Shown here piece after piece: positions 24,293 through 33,329 of a stretch of 64,000 nucleotides of DNA. The notes under the pieces were generated by a model. That model saw only the letters and a program-made list of their open reading frames with translations, was not told the DNA's origin and did not search any database. The stretch covers positions 1 through 64,000 of the forward strand of contig NZ_JABVEC010000013.1 in NCBI RefSeq assembly GCF_014323705.1, read 5' to 3'. Each line of letters begins with the position of its first letter. Positions within the stretch are counted from its first letter, which is position 1. Both the position numbers and the translations under genes were made by a program. The DNA comes from Actinomadura alba (GTDB lineage: Bacteria > Actinomycetota > Actinomycetes > Streptosporangiales > Streptosporangiaceae).

Positions 24293-24673
24293 TCAGTGAC
24301 CGGCTGGCGGCCGGCCCGACCAGCCCTGACCGCCGGGCGGCACCTGACCGGCCTGGTGGCCGGGCGCCGGGTAGTGCTGCTGCGGACCGGCGGGCATCGC
24401 CATGTGGTGCGTCGTGGCGGTTCCCGGGCCACCGTTGCGGCCGACCTGGAAGCCCACGCCGCCGATCATGAGGCTCATGCCGCCGAGGGCCAGGACGATC
24501 GCCGTGGAGCCCATGCCGTTGCCCTTGGTGACGCAATTGGAGCTCGGAGTCGTGCCGGGACTGCTGGTCGTGCAGGCGTCGGCGGAGGCGACGCCCATGA
24601 AGAACGCGCCCACAAGGGCGAGCCCCGAGAAGGCAAAGAAGAGCGGGAACAGTGGGTGCACTCTGGATCTCAC
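24293..24673 (-). CDS. Small membrane protein with Pro/Gly/His tail
   Basis: 126 aa. Two transmembrane helices (about residues 8-30 and 57-77) flank a short outside loop with two Cys (ACTTSSPGTTPSSNC) that could form a disulfide. The C-terminal tail (about 85-126) is rich in Pro, Gly, Gln and His. I do not recognise a family. It is an isolated gene upstream of the repeat region; coding is supported by the clear hydrophobic pattern and normal third-position GC. Confidence 0.6.
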   Translation of the reverse strand: MRSRVHPLFPLFFAFSGLALVGAFFMGVASADACTTSSPGTTPSSNCVTKGNGMGSTAIVLALGGMSLMIGGVGFQVGRNGGPGTATTHHMAMPAGPQQHYPAPGHQAGQVPPGGQGWSGRPPAGH

Positions 24674-25015
24674 GTCGACCTCGTTCGTCCACTCCGGCGC
24701 GAGGACGGACAGGCTTACCCCGGTCAGCCGGATCGTCGGTGCTTGACGCCGGATTCCGCCACTGGGTCGGCTTCCGGCCGTGGGAGTCTAGCGATCATAT
24801 GGCGTCCGGCCGACCCTCGGTCTGGATGCCGGACGGATGGCCGGTTCCGGGCGCGGTGGTACGGATCCGGTCCGCGAAGCGGCCCGCCTGCTCCAGCGCG
24901 TCGGCCGCTACCGGAGGAACGACCCGCCTGGATGAGCATCGGCGGTACCCCTCAGGTCGGCGCTCTCTCGTCGCGTTGGAGATGGGAACAGAACCGGCCC
25001 ATAACGGCCGACGGT
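24674..25015. other. Intergenic stretch
   Basis: 342 bases between two minus-strand genes. Short frames exist but none has family similarity or a ribosome binding site. The promoter of the small membrane protein gene should lie here, but I could not identify it. Confidence 0.45.
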
Positions 25016-26422
25016 CTATCGGGCCCGGCGCAGGGGGCGCAGCGCCAGGTAGAGGCCGGCCGAGATGAGGAATCCGGCCTCGAAGGTGATGTCGCCGACG
25101 GAGCCGAACCGGTCCGGGACCGGGCCGACGTACTTCTCCTGGTTGGAGAACAGCCACACCGACAGGACCACCCCGGCGGCCATCGCGATCGGCCCGGCCC
25201 GGTTGCGGTGCCGCGGGTCGAACAGCAGGTGGTCGATCGGCCTCCCGCGGCGCAGGTAGAGGTCGACGAGTACGACGCCCAGCCACGGGCCGATCCAGTA
25301 GGCGATGATCAGCAGGAACGTCTCGTAGTCGTGACCGGCGTCGTCCAGGCCGAAGTACGCGACCACCAGCCCGACGACGCCGAAGACCAGCGCGACCATC
25401 GCCCGCTGCACGTTCGACGGCAGCGGCAGCCTGATCCCGAGCGTCACGAACGACATCGACCCCGAGTAGATGTTGATGGCGTTGGCGCCCACTGCGCCGA
25501 GCGTGATCGCCAGCAGGGTCAGATCGCCGATCAGGGACGGCAGGTGCCCGGTGAACGCGCCGGTCGGGTCCTCAAGGGCCTTGCCGCCGATGGTCACCGA
25601 CGCCGCCCCGACGATCTGCAGCACGGTGCAGCCCACGAAGACGCCGAGCCCGGCGAACAGGCCCACCGCGCGCCGGTCGGTGTCGCGCGGCAGGTAGCGG
25701 GTGTAGTCGGCGGCGTACGGGTTCCAGCCGGCGGCGTAGCCGAACGACGCGGCCAGCGCGATGAGGAAACCGCCGACACCTCCGCCGTCCGCAGCGCCCG
25801 GCGCTCCGAAGTCGGCCTTGGCGAGGATGATGACGGTGACGACACCGAAGACCACGGCCAGTACCGGGAACGCGTAGCGCTCGAAGGCGTGCACCAGGTT
25901 GTGCCCGAAGAACGCGATCGCCACCTGGGCGCCCACGACGACGGCCAGGCACAGGGGCTTGGGCAGGCCGGTCAGGGTGTTGAGGGCGAGAGTGGCGCTG
26001 ACGCTGTTGACCGCGAACCAGCCGATGCCACCGGCGACGGTGTTGAGCGAGGCGGGCAGGATGTTGCCGCGGAAGCCGAACGGCACCCGTCCGAGCACCA
26101 TCTGCGCGACCCCGTGCGCCGGGCCGCGGGCCGACAGCACGCCGTGCGCGACCGCACCGAGCCCGGTGCCGAGCACTATGGCGGCGACCGCCTGCCAGAA
26201 GCTCAGCCCGAAGGCCGCGACGGCCAGCACGCCGAGGAAGACGGTCGCGAACTCCAGGTTCGGCGACGCCCAGGTCCACAGCAGGTTCAGCGGCCGGCCG
26301 TGCCGCTCGGTGAGCGGGATGAAGCCCACGCCTCCGGGCTCGACGGTGGTGATCTTCGTGCCGTACTCGCCCTCCCGTACGACGACTCCGGACGGCGTGG
26401 AACCGTTCTGCAACGTTGTCAT
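25016..26422 (-). CDS. NCS1 purine/cytosine permease
   Basis: 468-aa transporter with about twelve hydrophobic helices. The opening YGTKITTVEPGGVGFIPLTERHGRP followed by LLWTWASPNLEFATVFLG is typical of NCS1 permeases such as CodB and Fcy2. It imports nucleobases with protons or sodium. GAGGAAG precedes the ATG at 26422. It is the last gene of an operon with a dioxygenase (16 bases upstream) and a cytosine deaminase, so cytosine or a methylated pyrimidine is the likely substrate. Confidence 0.92.
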   Translation of the reverse strand: MTTLQNGSTPSGVVVREGEYGTKITTVEPGGVGFIPLTERHGRPLNLLWTWASPNLEFATVFLGVLAVAAFGLSFWQAVAAIVLGTGLGAVAHGVLSARGPAHGVAQMVLGRVPFGFRGNILPASLNTVAGGIGWFAVNSVSATLALNTLTGLPKPLCLAVVVGAQVAIAFFGHNLVHAFERYAFPVLAVVFGVVTVIILAKADFGAPGAADGGGVGGFLIALAASFGYAAGWNPYAADYTRYLPRDTDRRAVGLFAGLGVFVGCTVLQIVGAASVTIGGKALEDPTGAFTGHLPSLIGDLTLLAITLGAVGANAINIYSGSMSFVTLGIRLPLPSNVQRAMVALVFGVVGLVVAYFGLDDAGHDYETFLLIIAYWIGPWLGVVLVDLYLRRGRPIDHLLFDPRHRNRAGPIAMAAGVVLSVWLFSNQEKYVGPVPDRFGSVGDITFEAGFLISAGLYLALRPLRRAR

Positions 26423-26438
26423 GCGGGGCTTCCTCGGG

Positions 26439-27401
26439 TCAGCCGATGGTGATGGCGTCGAGCTTCTCGAGCAGGTAGTCGTGCGCGCGCACGGGACCGT
26501 AGGCGATCCGGCCGAGCGGCGGGCCGAGCGACTCGATGCGGGCGTCGGGGTCGCACTCGTAGAAGAAGACGAGCGACACCAGTTCTTCGTCCGGAGCGCT
26601 CGGGTCGGGCGGCAGCACGCGATGCCGGTTGGACTTCCACCGGCCGCCGGTCCAGCGGGCGAGCAGGTCGCCGATGTTGATCGTGAACGAGTCCTCGACG
26701 TACGGTGCGTTCGCCCACCCGCCGCCCGGCAGGTAGACCTGCAGGCCTCCGACGCCGTCCTGGCGGTCCAGGATCGTGACGGTGCCGAAGTCGGTGTGCG
26801 GGCCGATCCGGAACTGGCCGGGCTCGGGCTCGCCGAGCTGCGACAGCGGCGGATACCGGTTGACGTTCAGGGTGTACGAGGGATGACCGGCGTGCGCGGT
26901 GAAGAAGTCCGGCGCCAGGTCGAGAGCGGTGGCACAGAGTACGAGCAACTCGTCCGCGAGCGAGTGCATCCGCTCCAGATGGCCGGTCAGCAGGCCCCGC
27001 AGCTCGGGGACCTCACTCGGCCACACGTTCGGCAGGAACCATTCGGCGTCGATGACCGGGTCGCCGATCCGGCGGTCGGCGCCCACCGCGAACGTCTCCT
27101 TGAGGTCGGGCGGGGTCTCGGTGCCCTCGGCGTAGCCGTTGGCCTCGACGCCGGGCGGCAGCCAGCCGCGCTCGCCGACCGTCACCGCGTACCGCTCCTT
27201 GGCCGCCTCGGGCAGGGCGAAGAACCGCTTGGCGGCGGTACGGATCCGCGCGCGCGGCTCGGCGGGCACGCCGTGGCCGGTGATCACGAGAAAGCCGACC
27301 GCGCGCAGTGCGGCGTCGACCCGGGCCGCCACGTCGCGCCGGTCGGACTCGTCCCCCTCGAACCACGGCGTGAGGTCGATGATCGGGACAGCGCTGCTCA
27401 A
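26439..27401 (-). CDS. Isopenicillin-N-synthase-like Fe(II) dioxygenase
   Basis: 320 aa from TTG 27401, which overlaps the deaminase stop (TTGA). VPIIDLTPWFEGDE and GFLVITGHGVP are the family N-terminal motifs. The Fe(II) ligands are H202 and D204 (GPHTDFGTVTIL) and H260 (NRHRVLPP). The usual Arg of the 2-oxoglutarate-binding R-x-S motif is replaced: the aligned segment reads ELVSLVFF. Thymine 7-hydroxylase belongs to this superfamily and oxidises pyrimidine methyl groups, so a role in base salvage fits its position between deaminase and permease genes. The substrate is inferred only. Confidence 0.85.
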   Translation of the reverse strand: MSSAVPIIDLTPWFEGDESDRRDVAARVDAALRAVGFLVITGHGVPAEPRARIRTAAKRFFALPEAAKERYAVTVGERGWLPPGVEANGYAEGTETPPDLKETFAVGADRRIGDPVIDAEWFLPNVWPSEVPELRGLLTGHLERMHSLADELLVLCATALDLAPDFFTAHAGHPSYTLNVNRYPPLSQLGEPEPGQFRIGPHTDFGTVTILDRQDGVGGLQVYLPGGGWANAPYVEDSFTINIGDLLARWTGGRWKSNRHRVLPPDPSAPDEELVSLVFFYECDPDARIESLGPPLGRIAYGPVRAHDYLLEKLDAITIG

Positions 27402-27874
27402 TCGTCCACTCCGATGTCCTCGTTCCACAGGTCGGGGCGTTCCTTGATGAAGGCGCTCATCAGATCGACGCAGTCGTGATCGTCGAGGACGATCACCTCG
27501 ACGCCGTGCTCGGCCAGCCAGGCGTGCCGGCCCTCGAAGGTCCGGGTCTCGCCGACCACAACGCGTGGGATGCCGAACTGGAGGATCAGCCCGCTGCAGT
27601 ACCAGCACGGCGACAGGGTGGTGGCCATGGTCGTACCGCGGTAGCTCCGCTGGCGTCCGGCGTCGCGGAACGCGGCGGTCTCGCCGTGCACGGACGGGTC
27701 GTCGTCCTGCACCCGCCGGTTGCGCCCTCGCCCGAGCAGGCCGCCGTCCGGCCCGAACAGCGCCGCACCGATGGGGACGCCGCCCTCCGCGTAGCCGGCT
27801 CGGGCCTGTTCCAGTGCGATCCGCAGCATCGCGGCGGGATCGGGGAAAACGCTGGTCACCTGCCCACTATCCAT
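27398..27874 (-). CDS. Cytosine deaminase, yeast Fcy1 type
   Basis: 158-aa zinc deaminase converting cytosine to uracil. Zinc ligands are H63 with the proton-shuttling E65 (HGETAAF) and C90, C93 (SPCWYC). The C-terminal part (GIPRVVVGET, VIVLDDHDCVDLMSAFIKERPDLWNEDIG) closely follows yeast Fcy1, whose end reads FIDERPQDWFEDIGE, and is unlike TadA or guanine deaminase. Length also matches Fcy1 (158 aa). It is the first gene of the operon. GTG 27859 is an alternative start. Other small nucleobase deamination activities remain possible. Confidence 0.88.
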   Translation of the reverse strand: MDSGQVTSVFPDPAAMLRIALEQARAGYAEGGVPIGAALFGPDGGLLGRGRNRRVQDDDPSVHGETAAFRDAGRQRSYRGTTMATTLSPCWYCSGLILQFGIPRVVVGETRTFEGRHAWLAEHGVEVIVLDDHDCVDLMSAFIKERPDLWNEDIGVDD

Positions 27875-28805
27875 CGTCGGCGGCGACTCGGAAAGAGGGC
27901 GAAACGAGACTGGAACGGGGCAGCGCGGGATTTAATCACCCTGGAACATGGGCCGGCCCCCCACGCGTCGCCGGTGAACGGCCGCGTCCGCCCGTCAGCT
28001 CCGGCGCCGTACCACGGCGATGGCGGTCCTCCTACGGTAATCACGCCAGGATCGTCCGCGTGGAATCGGCTTGTCTTTCACATCACCCGGTCACCGCATT
28101 TCCCGCTCGCGGCCGCGGATCGTCCGGACGATTCCGCCCGCCGCGCCGACCACAATTCCGTGCTCACTTTTGCCCGTCTCCCGGCGTCTGCGGAATTCCG
28201 TACGATCCGAATGTGGTCGCCTCCCGCGAAAGGTGGTCGGCCGGTGCTCCGTTCGGCGCTCGGCGCTCGGCCATGCTTTTCGCCGGACGGATGAAAGGCC
28301 ACCGCTAAATATGAAGAGCGTCCATTCGAAACAGGCGGGGAGGGAATGGGGTCGAGTCCGGATCCCGACGTGGGACGGGCCGCCGGCACGGTCGCAGTGC
28401 CTTCGAGACGGCGATGCGGGCAGGCTCGCGCGGTCCGGCTCCGCCTGCTCACCGCACCTGTTTCCAAAGAGCGGCGCCGGGCCCGGAGTGGCAATCCGTT
28501 GTTTCGTCGTACCGGCGGCGATGTGCTTTTCCGCTGTACCGTGAACGCGTCGGTACCAGGCCGCCGCAGAGGGCCGAGTCGCCATTCCCGGTAGGCGCCG
28601 GTACGGTGCCCGGGGGCGGTGTCGACGCTCGCCTGGATCGGGTGACCGGCGTGATCACGATCAGCCGTTATCGGACCCAACTCACCCGTAGTCAATAACG
28701 CGATTCTTGGGCGAACTCAACGTCAGAACGGAAGAATACTCCCCGCTACGAAAGGAGCACCCAGAGCATGATCGGGCACGCGGGGCGACCACTGATCACA
28801 GCGTG
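27875..28805. other. Long intergenic region without a recognisable gene
   Basis: Nearly 1 kb between the deaminase operon and the aldehyde dehydrogenase gene. Frames on both strands lack family patterns and are Arg/Pro-rich as expected for shadows. Composition is less GC-rich in places (for example 28270-28345). A 10-bp palindrome CGGAATTCCG is near 28190. At 28757-28770 an AAAGGAG is followed by an ATG opening a frame of about 45 codons of no recognisable type. The promoter of the deaminase operon must be in the left part. Confidence 0.45.
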
Positions 28806-28840
28806 CGTGGGTGCCGGGACCAGGTCACCCGGCACCCACG
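28806..28840 (-). terminator. Terminator after aldehyde dehydrogenase gene
   Basis: CGTGGGTGCCGGG and CCCGGCACCCACG form a perfect 13-bp stem with a nine-base loop, 33 bases beyond the stop codon of the polyamine operon. Confidence 0.82.
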
Positions 28841-28873
28841 AGGTCGCATCCTTCGACGCGCGACGGAGGTGCG

Positions 28874-30310
28874 TCAGAGCTCGATGTTGGACATCACGTG
28901 CTTGACGCGGGTGTAGTCCTCGAACCCGTACATCGACAGGTCCTTGCCGTGACCGGAGTGCTTGAACCCGCCGTGCGGCATCTCGGCGACCAGCGGGATG
29001 TGGGTGTTGATCCAGACGCAGCCGAAGTCGAGCCGCTTGGCCATGCGCATGGCGCGGCCGTGGTCGCGGGTCCAGACCGAGGACGCGAGGCCGTACTGCA
29101 CGCCGTTGGCCCAGCGCAGTGCCTGGTCCTCGTCGTCGAACCGCTGCACGGTGATGACCGGCCCGAAGATCTCGTTCTGTACGGCCTCGTCGTCCTGGCC
29201 GAGCCCGGAGACGACGGTCGGCTCGTAGAAGAACCCGCGTGAGCCGCTGCGCTCGCCACCCGCGTGCACCGAGGCGCCCGCGGGCAGCCGCTCGATGAAC
29301 CCGGAGACCCGCTCGAGCTGGTTGGCGTTGTTGAGCGGCCCGTACAGCACGTCCTCGTCGTCGGGCAGCCCGGTCTTCGTCTGCTTCGCCTGCTCGGTCA
29401 ACGCGGCGACGAAGTCGTCGTGCACCCCCGGCCCGGCGAGCACCCGGGTGGCGGCCGTGCAGTCCTGACCGGCGTTGAAGTAACCGGCGACCGCGATCGC
29501 CTCGGCGGCGGCCTCGATGTCGGCGTCGTCGAACACGATGACCGGCGCCTTGCCGCCGAGCTCGAGATGCACCCTCTTCAGGTCGCGTGCCGCTGACGAG
29601 GCGACCTCCATGCCCGCGCGCACCGATCCGGTGATGGACACCATCTGCGGGACCTTGTGCTCGACGAGCGCGCGGCCGGTGTCCCGGTCACCGCACAAGA
29701 CGTTGAACACGCCCGGCGGCAGGAACTCGGCCGCGATCTCGGCCATGAGCGCCGTGGTCACCGGCGTGGTGTCCGACGGCTTGAGCACCACGGTGTTGCC
29801 CGCCGCGAGCGCAGGGGCGAACTTCCAGACGGCCATCATCATCGGGTAGTTCCACGGCGTCACCTGGGCGCACACGCCGATCGGCTCGCGGCGGATCATC
29901 GAGGTGTGACCGGCCATGTACTCGCCGGCCGACCGGCCCTCCAGCACCCGCGCGGCTCCGGCGAAGAACCGGATCTGGTCGACCATCGGGGGGATCTCCT
30001 CCGAATGGGTCAGGCCGACGGGCTTGCCGGTGTTCTCGGACTCGGCCGCCACCAGTTCGTCGGCCCGCGCCTCGATGGCGTCGGCGAGGCGCAGCAGGGC
30101 GAGCTGGCGCTCCGCCGGCGTCGTGTCGCGCCAGCTCTCGAACGCACCCGCCGCGGCCTCGACCGCGACGTCCACGTCGGCCTGCCCCGACACCGGCGCG
30201 GTTCCGAAGACCTCGCCGGTCACGGGGCTGATGAGCTCCGCCGTACGGCCGTCGCCGGCGTCGGTCCACTCGCCGTTCACGAAGTTTCGCGTCACGCGCT
30301 GATCACTCAT
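28874..30310 (-). CDS. Aldehyde dehydrogenase, aminobutyraldehyde type
   Basis: 478-aa NAD-dependent ALDH. N154 (TPWNYP), the general base E250 (HLELGGKAP) and the nucleophile C284 ([11 protein letters not shown]) are all present; the CTAATR context is typical of gamma-aminobutyraldehyde and betaine-aldehyde dehydrogenases. It probably oxidises 4-aminobutyraldehyde to GABA. It follows the ABC permease gene by 50 bases on the same strand and so ends the six-gene uptake operon, consistent with putrescine breakdown. Other amino-aldehydes could be substrates. Confidence 0.88.
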   Translation of the reverse strand: MSDQRVTRNFVNGEWTDAGDGRTAELISPVTGEVFGTAPVSGQADVDVAVEAAAGAFESWRDTTPAERQLALLRLADAIEARADELVAAESENTGKPVGLTHSEEIPPMVDQIRFFAGAARVLEGRSAGEYMAGHTSMIRREPIGVCAQVTPWNYPMMMAVWKFAPALAAGNTVVLKPSDTTPVTTALMAEIAAEFLPPGVFNVLCGDRDTGRALVEHKVPQMVSITGSVRAGMEVASSAARDLKRVHLELGGKAPVIVFDDADIEAAAEAIAVAGYFNAGQDCTAATRVLAGPGVHDDFVAALTEQAKQTKTGLPDDEDVLYGPLNNANQLERVSGFIERLPAGASVHAGGERSGSRGFFYEPTVVSGLGQDDEAVQNEIFGPVITVQRFDDEDQALRWANGVQYGLASSVWTRDHGRAMRMAKRLDFGCVWINTHIPLVAEMPHGGFKHSGHGKDLSMYGFEDYTRVKHVMSNIEL

Positions 30311-30360
30311 GTTGTGGGCTTTCTCCTAGCGGTTCGGATGAACGCGATCGGATCACACGG

Positions 30361-31170
30361 TCAGATCACGCGGGCGTCGTCACCGGAGATGCGTTGCGCC
30401 AGCCAGATCGGCACCACGGACAGCACGATCAGGACGGCGGCCACCACGTTGACGACGGGTGCCTGGTTCGGACGGAACAGGTTGTTGAAGACCCAGATCG
30501 GCAGTGTCTCGACGCCCGCCCCGGCGGTGAAGGTCGTCACGATGATCTCGTCGAAGGACAGCGCGAACGACAGCAGCCCGCCCGCCAGCAACGCGGAGCG
30601 GAGCAGGGGGAACGTCACGTAGCGGAAGGTCTGGAACGTGTCGGCGCCGAGGTCGGCGGAGGCCTCCTCGACGTTCAGGCCCATGCGCCGCAGCCGGGCC
30701 AGCACGTTGTTGTAGACGGTGACGACGCAGAAGGTCGCGTGCCCGACGATCACCGTGAACAGCCCGAGCTCGATCCCGAAGGGCGCCAGCACGGTGCGGA
30801 AGGCGTTGTTGAGCGCGATGCCGGTGACGATGCCGGGCAGCGCGATCGGCAGGATCACCAGCAGCGAGATCGTGTCGCGGCCGAAGAACTTGTACCGCTG
30901 CACCGCGAACGCCACCATCGTGCCGAGCACGAGGGAGATGACGGTCGCGCCGAGAGCCGCCTTGAGGGAGGTCCAGAGGGCCGACCGTACGCCCGCGTTG
31001 TCCCAGCTGATCGACCACCAGTGCAGGGTCAGATCGCTCGGCGGCCAGCTGAAGGAGCGGTCGACGTTGAACGAGTTGGCGAGGACGACGAACAGCGGGA
31101 TGTAGATCACGCCGAGGCCGAGGACCATCGCCAGCCGGAACGCGATGCGGGCCCACCGGGAGGTGATCAC
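30361..31170 (-). CDS. Polyamine-type ABC transporter permease (PotC-like)
   Basis: 269 aa with about six helices. The EAA loop EEASADLGADTFQTFRYVTFPLL contacts the ATPase. The sequence order (SFNVDRSFSWPPSDLTLHWW, then ALSFDEIIVTTFTAGAGVETLPIWVFN) is that of PotC/YdcV-like permeases. GTG 31170 overlaps the stop of the other permease gene (GTGA). It forms the inner-membrane channel with the PotB-like subunit. Confidence 0.92.
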   Translation of the reverse strand: MITSRWARIAFRLAMVLGLGVIYIPLFVVLANSFNVDRSFSWPPSDLTLHWWSISWDNAGVRSALWTSLKAALGATVISLVLGTMVAFAVQRYKFFGRDTISLLVILPIALPGIVTGIALNNAFRTVLAPFGIELGLFTVIVGHATFCVVTVYNNVLARLRRMGLNVEEASADLGADTFQTFRYVTFPLLRSALLAGGLLSFALSFDEIIVTTFTAGAGVETLPIWVFNNLFRPNQAPVVNVVAAVLIVLSVVPIWLAQRISGDDARVI

Positions 31171-32066
31171 AGATTCTCCAGTGCTCCGGTCCGGCGGACC
31201 GCGACGAGATAGACGACCATGACGGCCACCGGCAGAGTGGCCACGGCGGCGGCGAACGGCAGGTTGTTGGCCACGCCGATGTTGTCGTACACCACGTTGC
31301 CGATCATCTGGCTCTTCCCTCCGACGATCTTCACGGCGATGTAGTCGCCGAGGGAGAGGGAGAAGGTGAAGATGGACCCGGCGACGACCGCGGGGAAGGC
31401 GACCGGCCAGACGACCGTGCGGAAGGTGCGGAACGTGCGGGCACCGAGGTCGCCGGCGGCGTCCATCAGGTTGTCCGGCAGCCGTTCCAGGCCGGCGTAG
31501 ATCGGCAGGATCATGTACGGCAGCCAGAGGTAGGACAGCGTCATCACGGTGGCCGGCAGGCCGTAGCCCGGGCCGTGCGCGCCGAACGGGCCGAGTGCCC
31601 AGTCGATCAGGCCGTCGTTGGCGAGCATGACCCGCCACGCGTATGCCTTCACCAGGTAACTGGCCCAGAGCGGGGTGAGGATGGCGATGACCAGCCAGCG
31701 CCGCGTGCGGGGTGAGGCCATCTTGGCCATGTAGAAGGCCATCGGGAAGGCGATGAGGCCGTCGATCACCGTCACGAGCACGGCGACCAGGACGCTGCGC
31801 AGCATCACCGTCCGGTAGACGTCGAGCGTCACCAGATCCTGGAAGTTCTGCCAGGTGAACTCTTTGACCACGTCGCCCGTGAACACGTTCGTGGACCAGA
31901 AGGCGGCGACGAACAGTGCCGCGAGCGCCCCCAGATAGGCCACGACGAGCCAGAGCAACGGCGCCGACAGCAGCAGCGACAGCCTCAGGTACGGCCGTCG
32001 GTGCAGCATGCCGGCAAGCCGGCGGACCGGCCCGCCGTGCCCGGCGGGCCGGTCCGGCGATTTCAT
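31167..32066 (-). CDS. Polyamine-type ABC transporter permease (PotB-like)
   Basis: 299 aa with about six helices. It has the PotB-type EAA loop LMDAAGDLGARTFRTFRTVVWPVAFP and the segment SFSLSLGDYIAVKIVGGKSQMIGN. Start ATG 32066 overlaps the binding-protein stop (ATGA). It pairs with the PotC-like permease and the PotA-like ATPase of the same operon. Confidence 0.92.
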   Translation of the reverse strand: MKSPDRPAGHGGPVRRLAGMLHRRPYLRLSLLLSAPLLWLVVAYLGALAALFVAAFWSTNVFTGDVVKEFTWQNFQDLVTLDVYRTVMLRSVLVAVLVTVIDGLIAFPMAFYMAKMASPRTRRWLVIAILTPLWASYLVKAYAWRVMLANDGLIDWALGPFGAHGPGYGLPATVMTLSYLWLPYMILPIYAGLERLPDNLMDAAGDLGARTFRTFRTVVWPVAFPAVVAGSIFTFSLSLGDYIAVKIVGGKSQMIGNVVYDNIGVANNLPFAAAVATLPVAVMVVYLVAVRRTGALENL

Positions 32067-33271
32067 CCCTTGATCTCCGTCCAAGCACGCGTCCACTCGG
32101 CGTAGTCCGTGCACTTCACGTTCGTACGGCCGTCCAGGCACTGCGGGATCGGCGTGGTCCAGTAGTGGACCTTCTTCCAGTACTCCGTGTCACCCGCGTG
32201 GTAGGTCTCGCAGTGCTTCTTGTCCTTGGTCAGCTCACAGGAAGCGGGGTTCGACGGCGCCTCGCCGAAGTACTCGGTGGCCTGCGCGTTCACCTTCGGG
32301 TCGGCGATGTGGTTCAGCCACTTGTAGGCGCAGTTCGGGTTCTTGGAATTCGCCGCCACCATCCAGGTGTCATTCCAGCCGGTTCCGCCCTCCTTGGGCA
32401 GGACCGTCTCGATCGGCGCCTTCTCGGCCTTCACCAGGTTGGCGATGACCTGCCAGGTGGTGCCGGCCACGGTGTCGGCGCTCTTGAACGACTGCACCGC
32501 CTTGGTGTAGTCCGACCAGTACTCACCGATGATCGGCTTCTGCTGCTTGAGCAGGTCGACCGCCGCCTGGAGCTGCTTGCTGTCCAGGGCGTACGGGTCC
32601 TTGATCCCGAGTTCGGGCTTCGTCGACATGAGGTAGAGCGCCGCGTCGGCGATGTAGATCGGCGAGTCGTATGCGGTGATCTTGCCCTTGTACGGCGAGT
32701 TGGGGTCGAAGACGACGCTCCACGAGTCCGGCGCCGGCTTCACCTCTTTGGTGTTGTACATCAGCATGTTGGCGCCGCGACCGTGCGGCATGCCGTAGGG
32801 GACGCCGTTCACCGAGTTCCACGGCTTGTTCTTCAGATCCGGGTAGATCCCGGCGTAGTTCGGCGTCAGGCTGGTGTTGAACGGCGCCACGGTGCCGCCG
32901 GCGATGAGCCGCAGCGACGCGTCGCCGGAGGCCGAGACAACGTCGTACTGCCCGGTCTTCATCAGGTTCAGCATCTCGTCGGAGGTGCTGCCGACCTTGG
33001 TGTTGACCTTGCAGCCGGTCTCCTTGGTGAAGGAGGAGACCCAGTCGACCGACTTGTCGTTCGAACCGTCTTCGACATAACCGGCCCAGGCGACGATGTT
33101 GACCTGGCCTTCGCCCGGCCCGAGGGCCTTGTGGGGCTCGATCTTGGGAGGCGTGAATCCGGCGGCGGCGGCAGGGGGTGCCTCGCTCGACGATTCCTCT
33201 CCACTGCCGCAGCCGGTGGCCAGCAGGCCAACGGCTGCGAGTGCGGTGATTGCGAAGCGCACTGAGCGCAT
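32063..33271 (-). CDS. Substrate-binding lipoprotein 1 of polyamine-type ABC importer
   Basis: 402 aa. The signal peptide ends in a lipobox (LLATGC, Cys 21), so the protein is anchored outside the membrane. INIVAWAGYVEDG-type opening, YDVVSASGDASLRLIAGG and DSPIYIADAALYLMSTKPELGI are standard for PotD/YdcS-like binding proteins. The ligand is probably putrescine, spermidine or a related amine. It is a paralogue of the protein at 34546, sharing the ordering of almost every motif and the terminal WTEIKG. ATG 33271 follows GGAGAC. It is coupled to the PotB-like gene by an ATGA overlap. Confidence 0.92.
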   Translation of the reverse strand: MRSVRFAITALAAVGLLATGCGSGEESSSEAPPAAAAGFTPPKIEPHKALGPGEGQVNIVAWAGYVEDGSNDKSVDWVSSFTKETGCKVNTKVGSTSDEMLNLMKTGQYDVVSASGDASLRLIAGGTVAPFNTSLTPNYAGIYPDLKNKPWNSVNGVPYGMPHGRGANMLMYNTKEVKPAPDSWSVVFDPNSPYKGKITAYDSPIYIADAALYLMSTKPELGIKDPYALDSKQLQAAVDLLKQQKPIIGEYWSDYTKAVQSFKSADTVAGTTWQVIANLVKAEKAPIETVLPKEGGTGWNDTWMVAANSKNPNCAYKWLNHIADPKVNAQATEYFGEAPSNPASCELTKDKKHCETYHAGDTEYWKKVHYWTTPIPQCLDGRTNVKCTDYAEWTRAWTEIKG

Positions 33272-33329
33272 CGTGTGTCTCCGATTCAATGGGGGTTGGG
33301 GGTTGGGCGGAACGAATGCCAAGCGACCG

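Noticed and set aside
24296..26452. A 718-codon plus-strand frame across the permease and intergenic region.
   Set aside because: No recognisable domain and an atypical composition; the antisense NCS1 permease is unambiguous.
27875..28805. A hidden protein-coding gene in the long gap.
   Set aside because: All six frames lack family patterns, good starts and the expected third-position bias; only a roughly 45-codon frame has a ribosome binding site.
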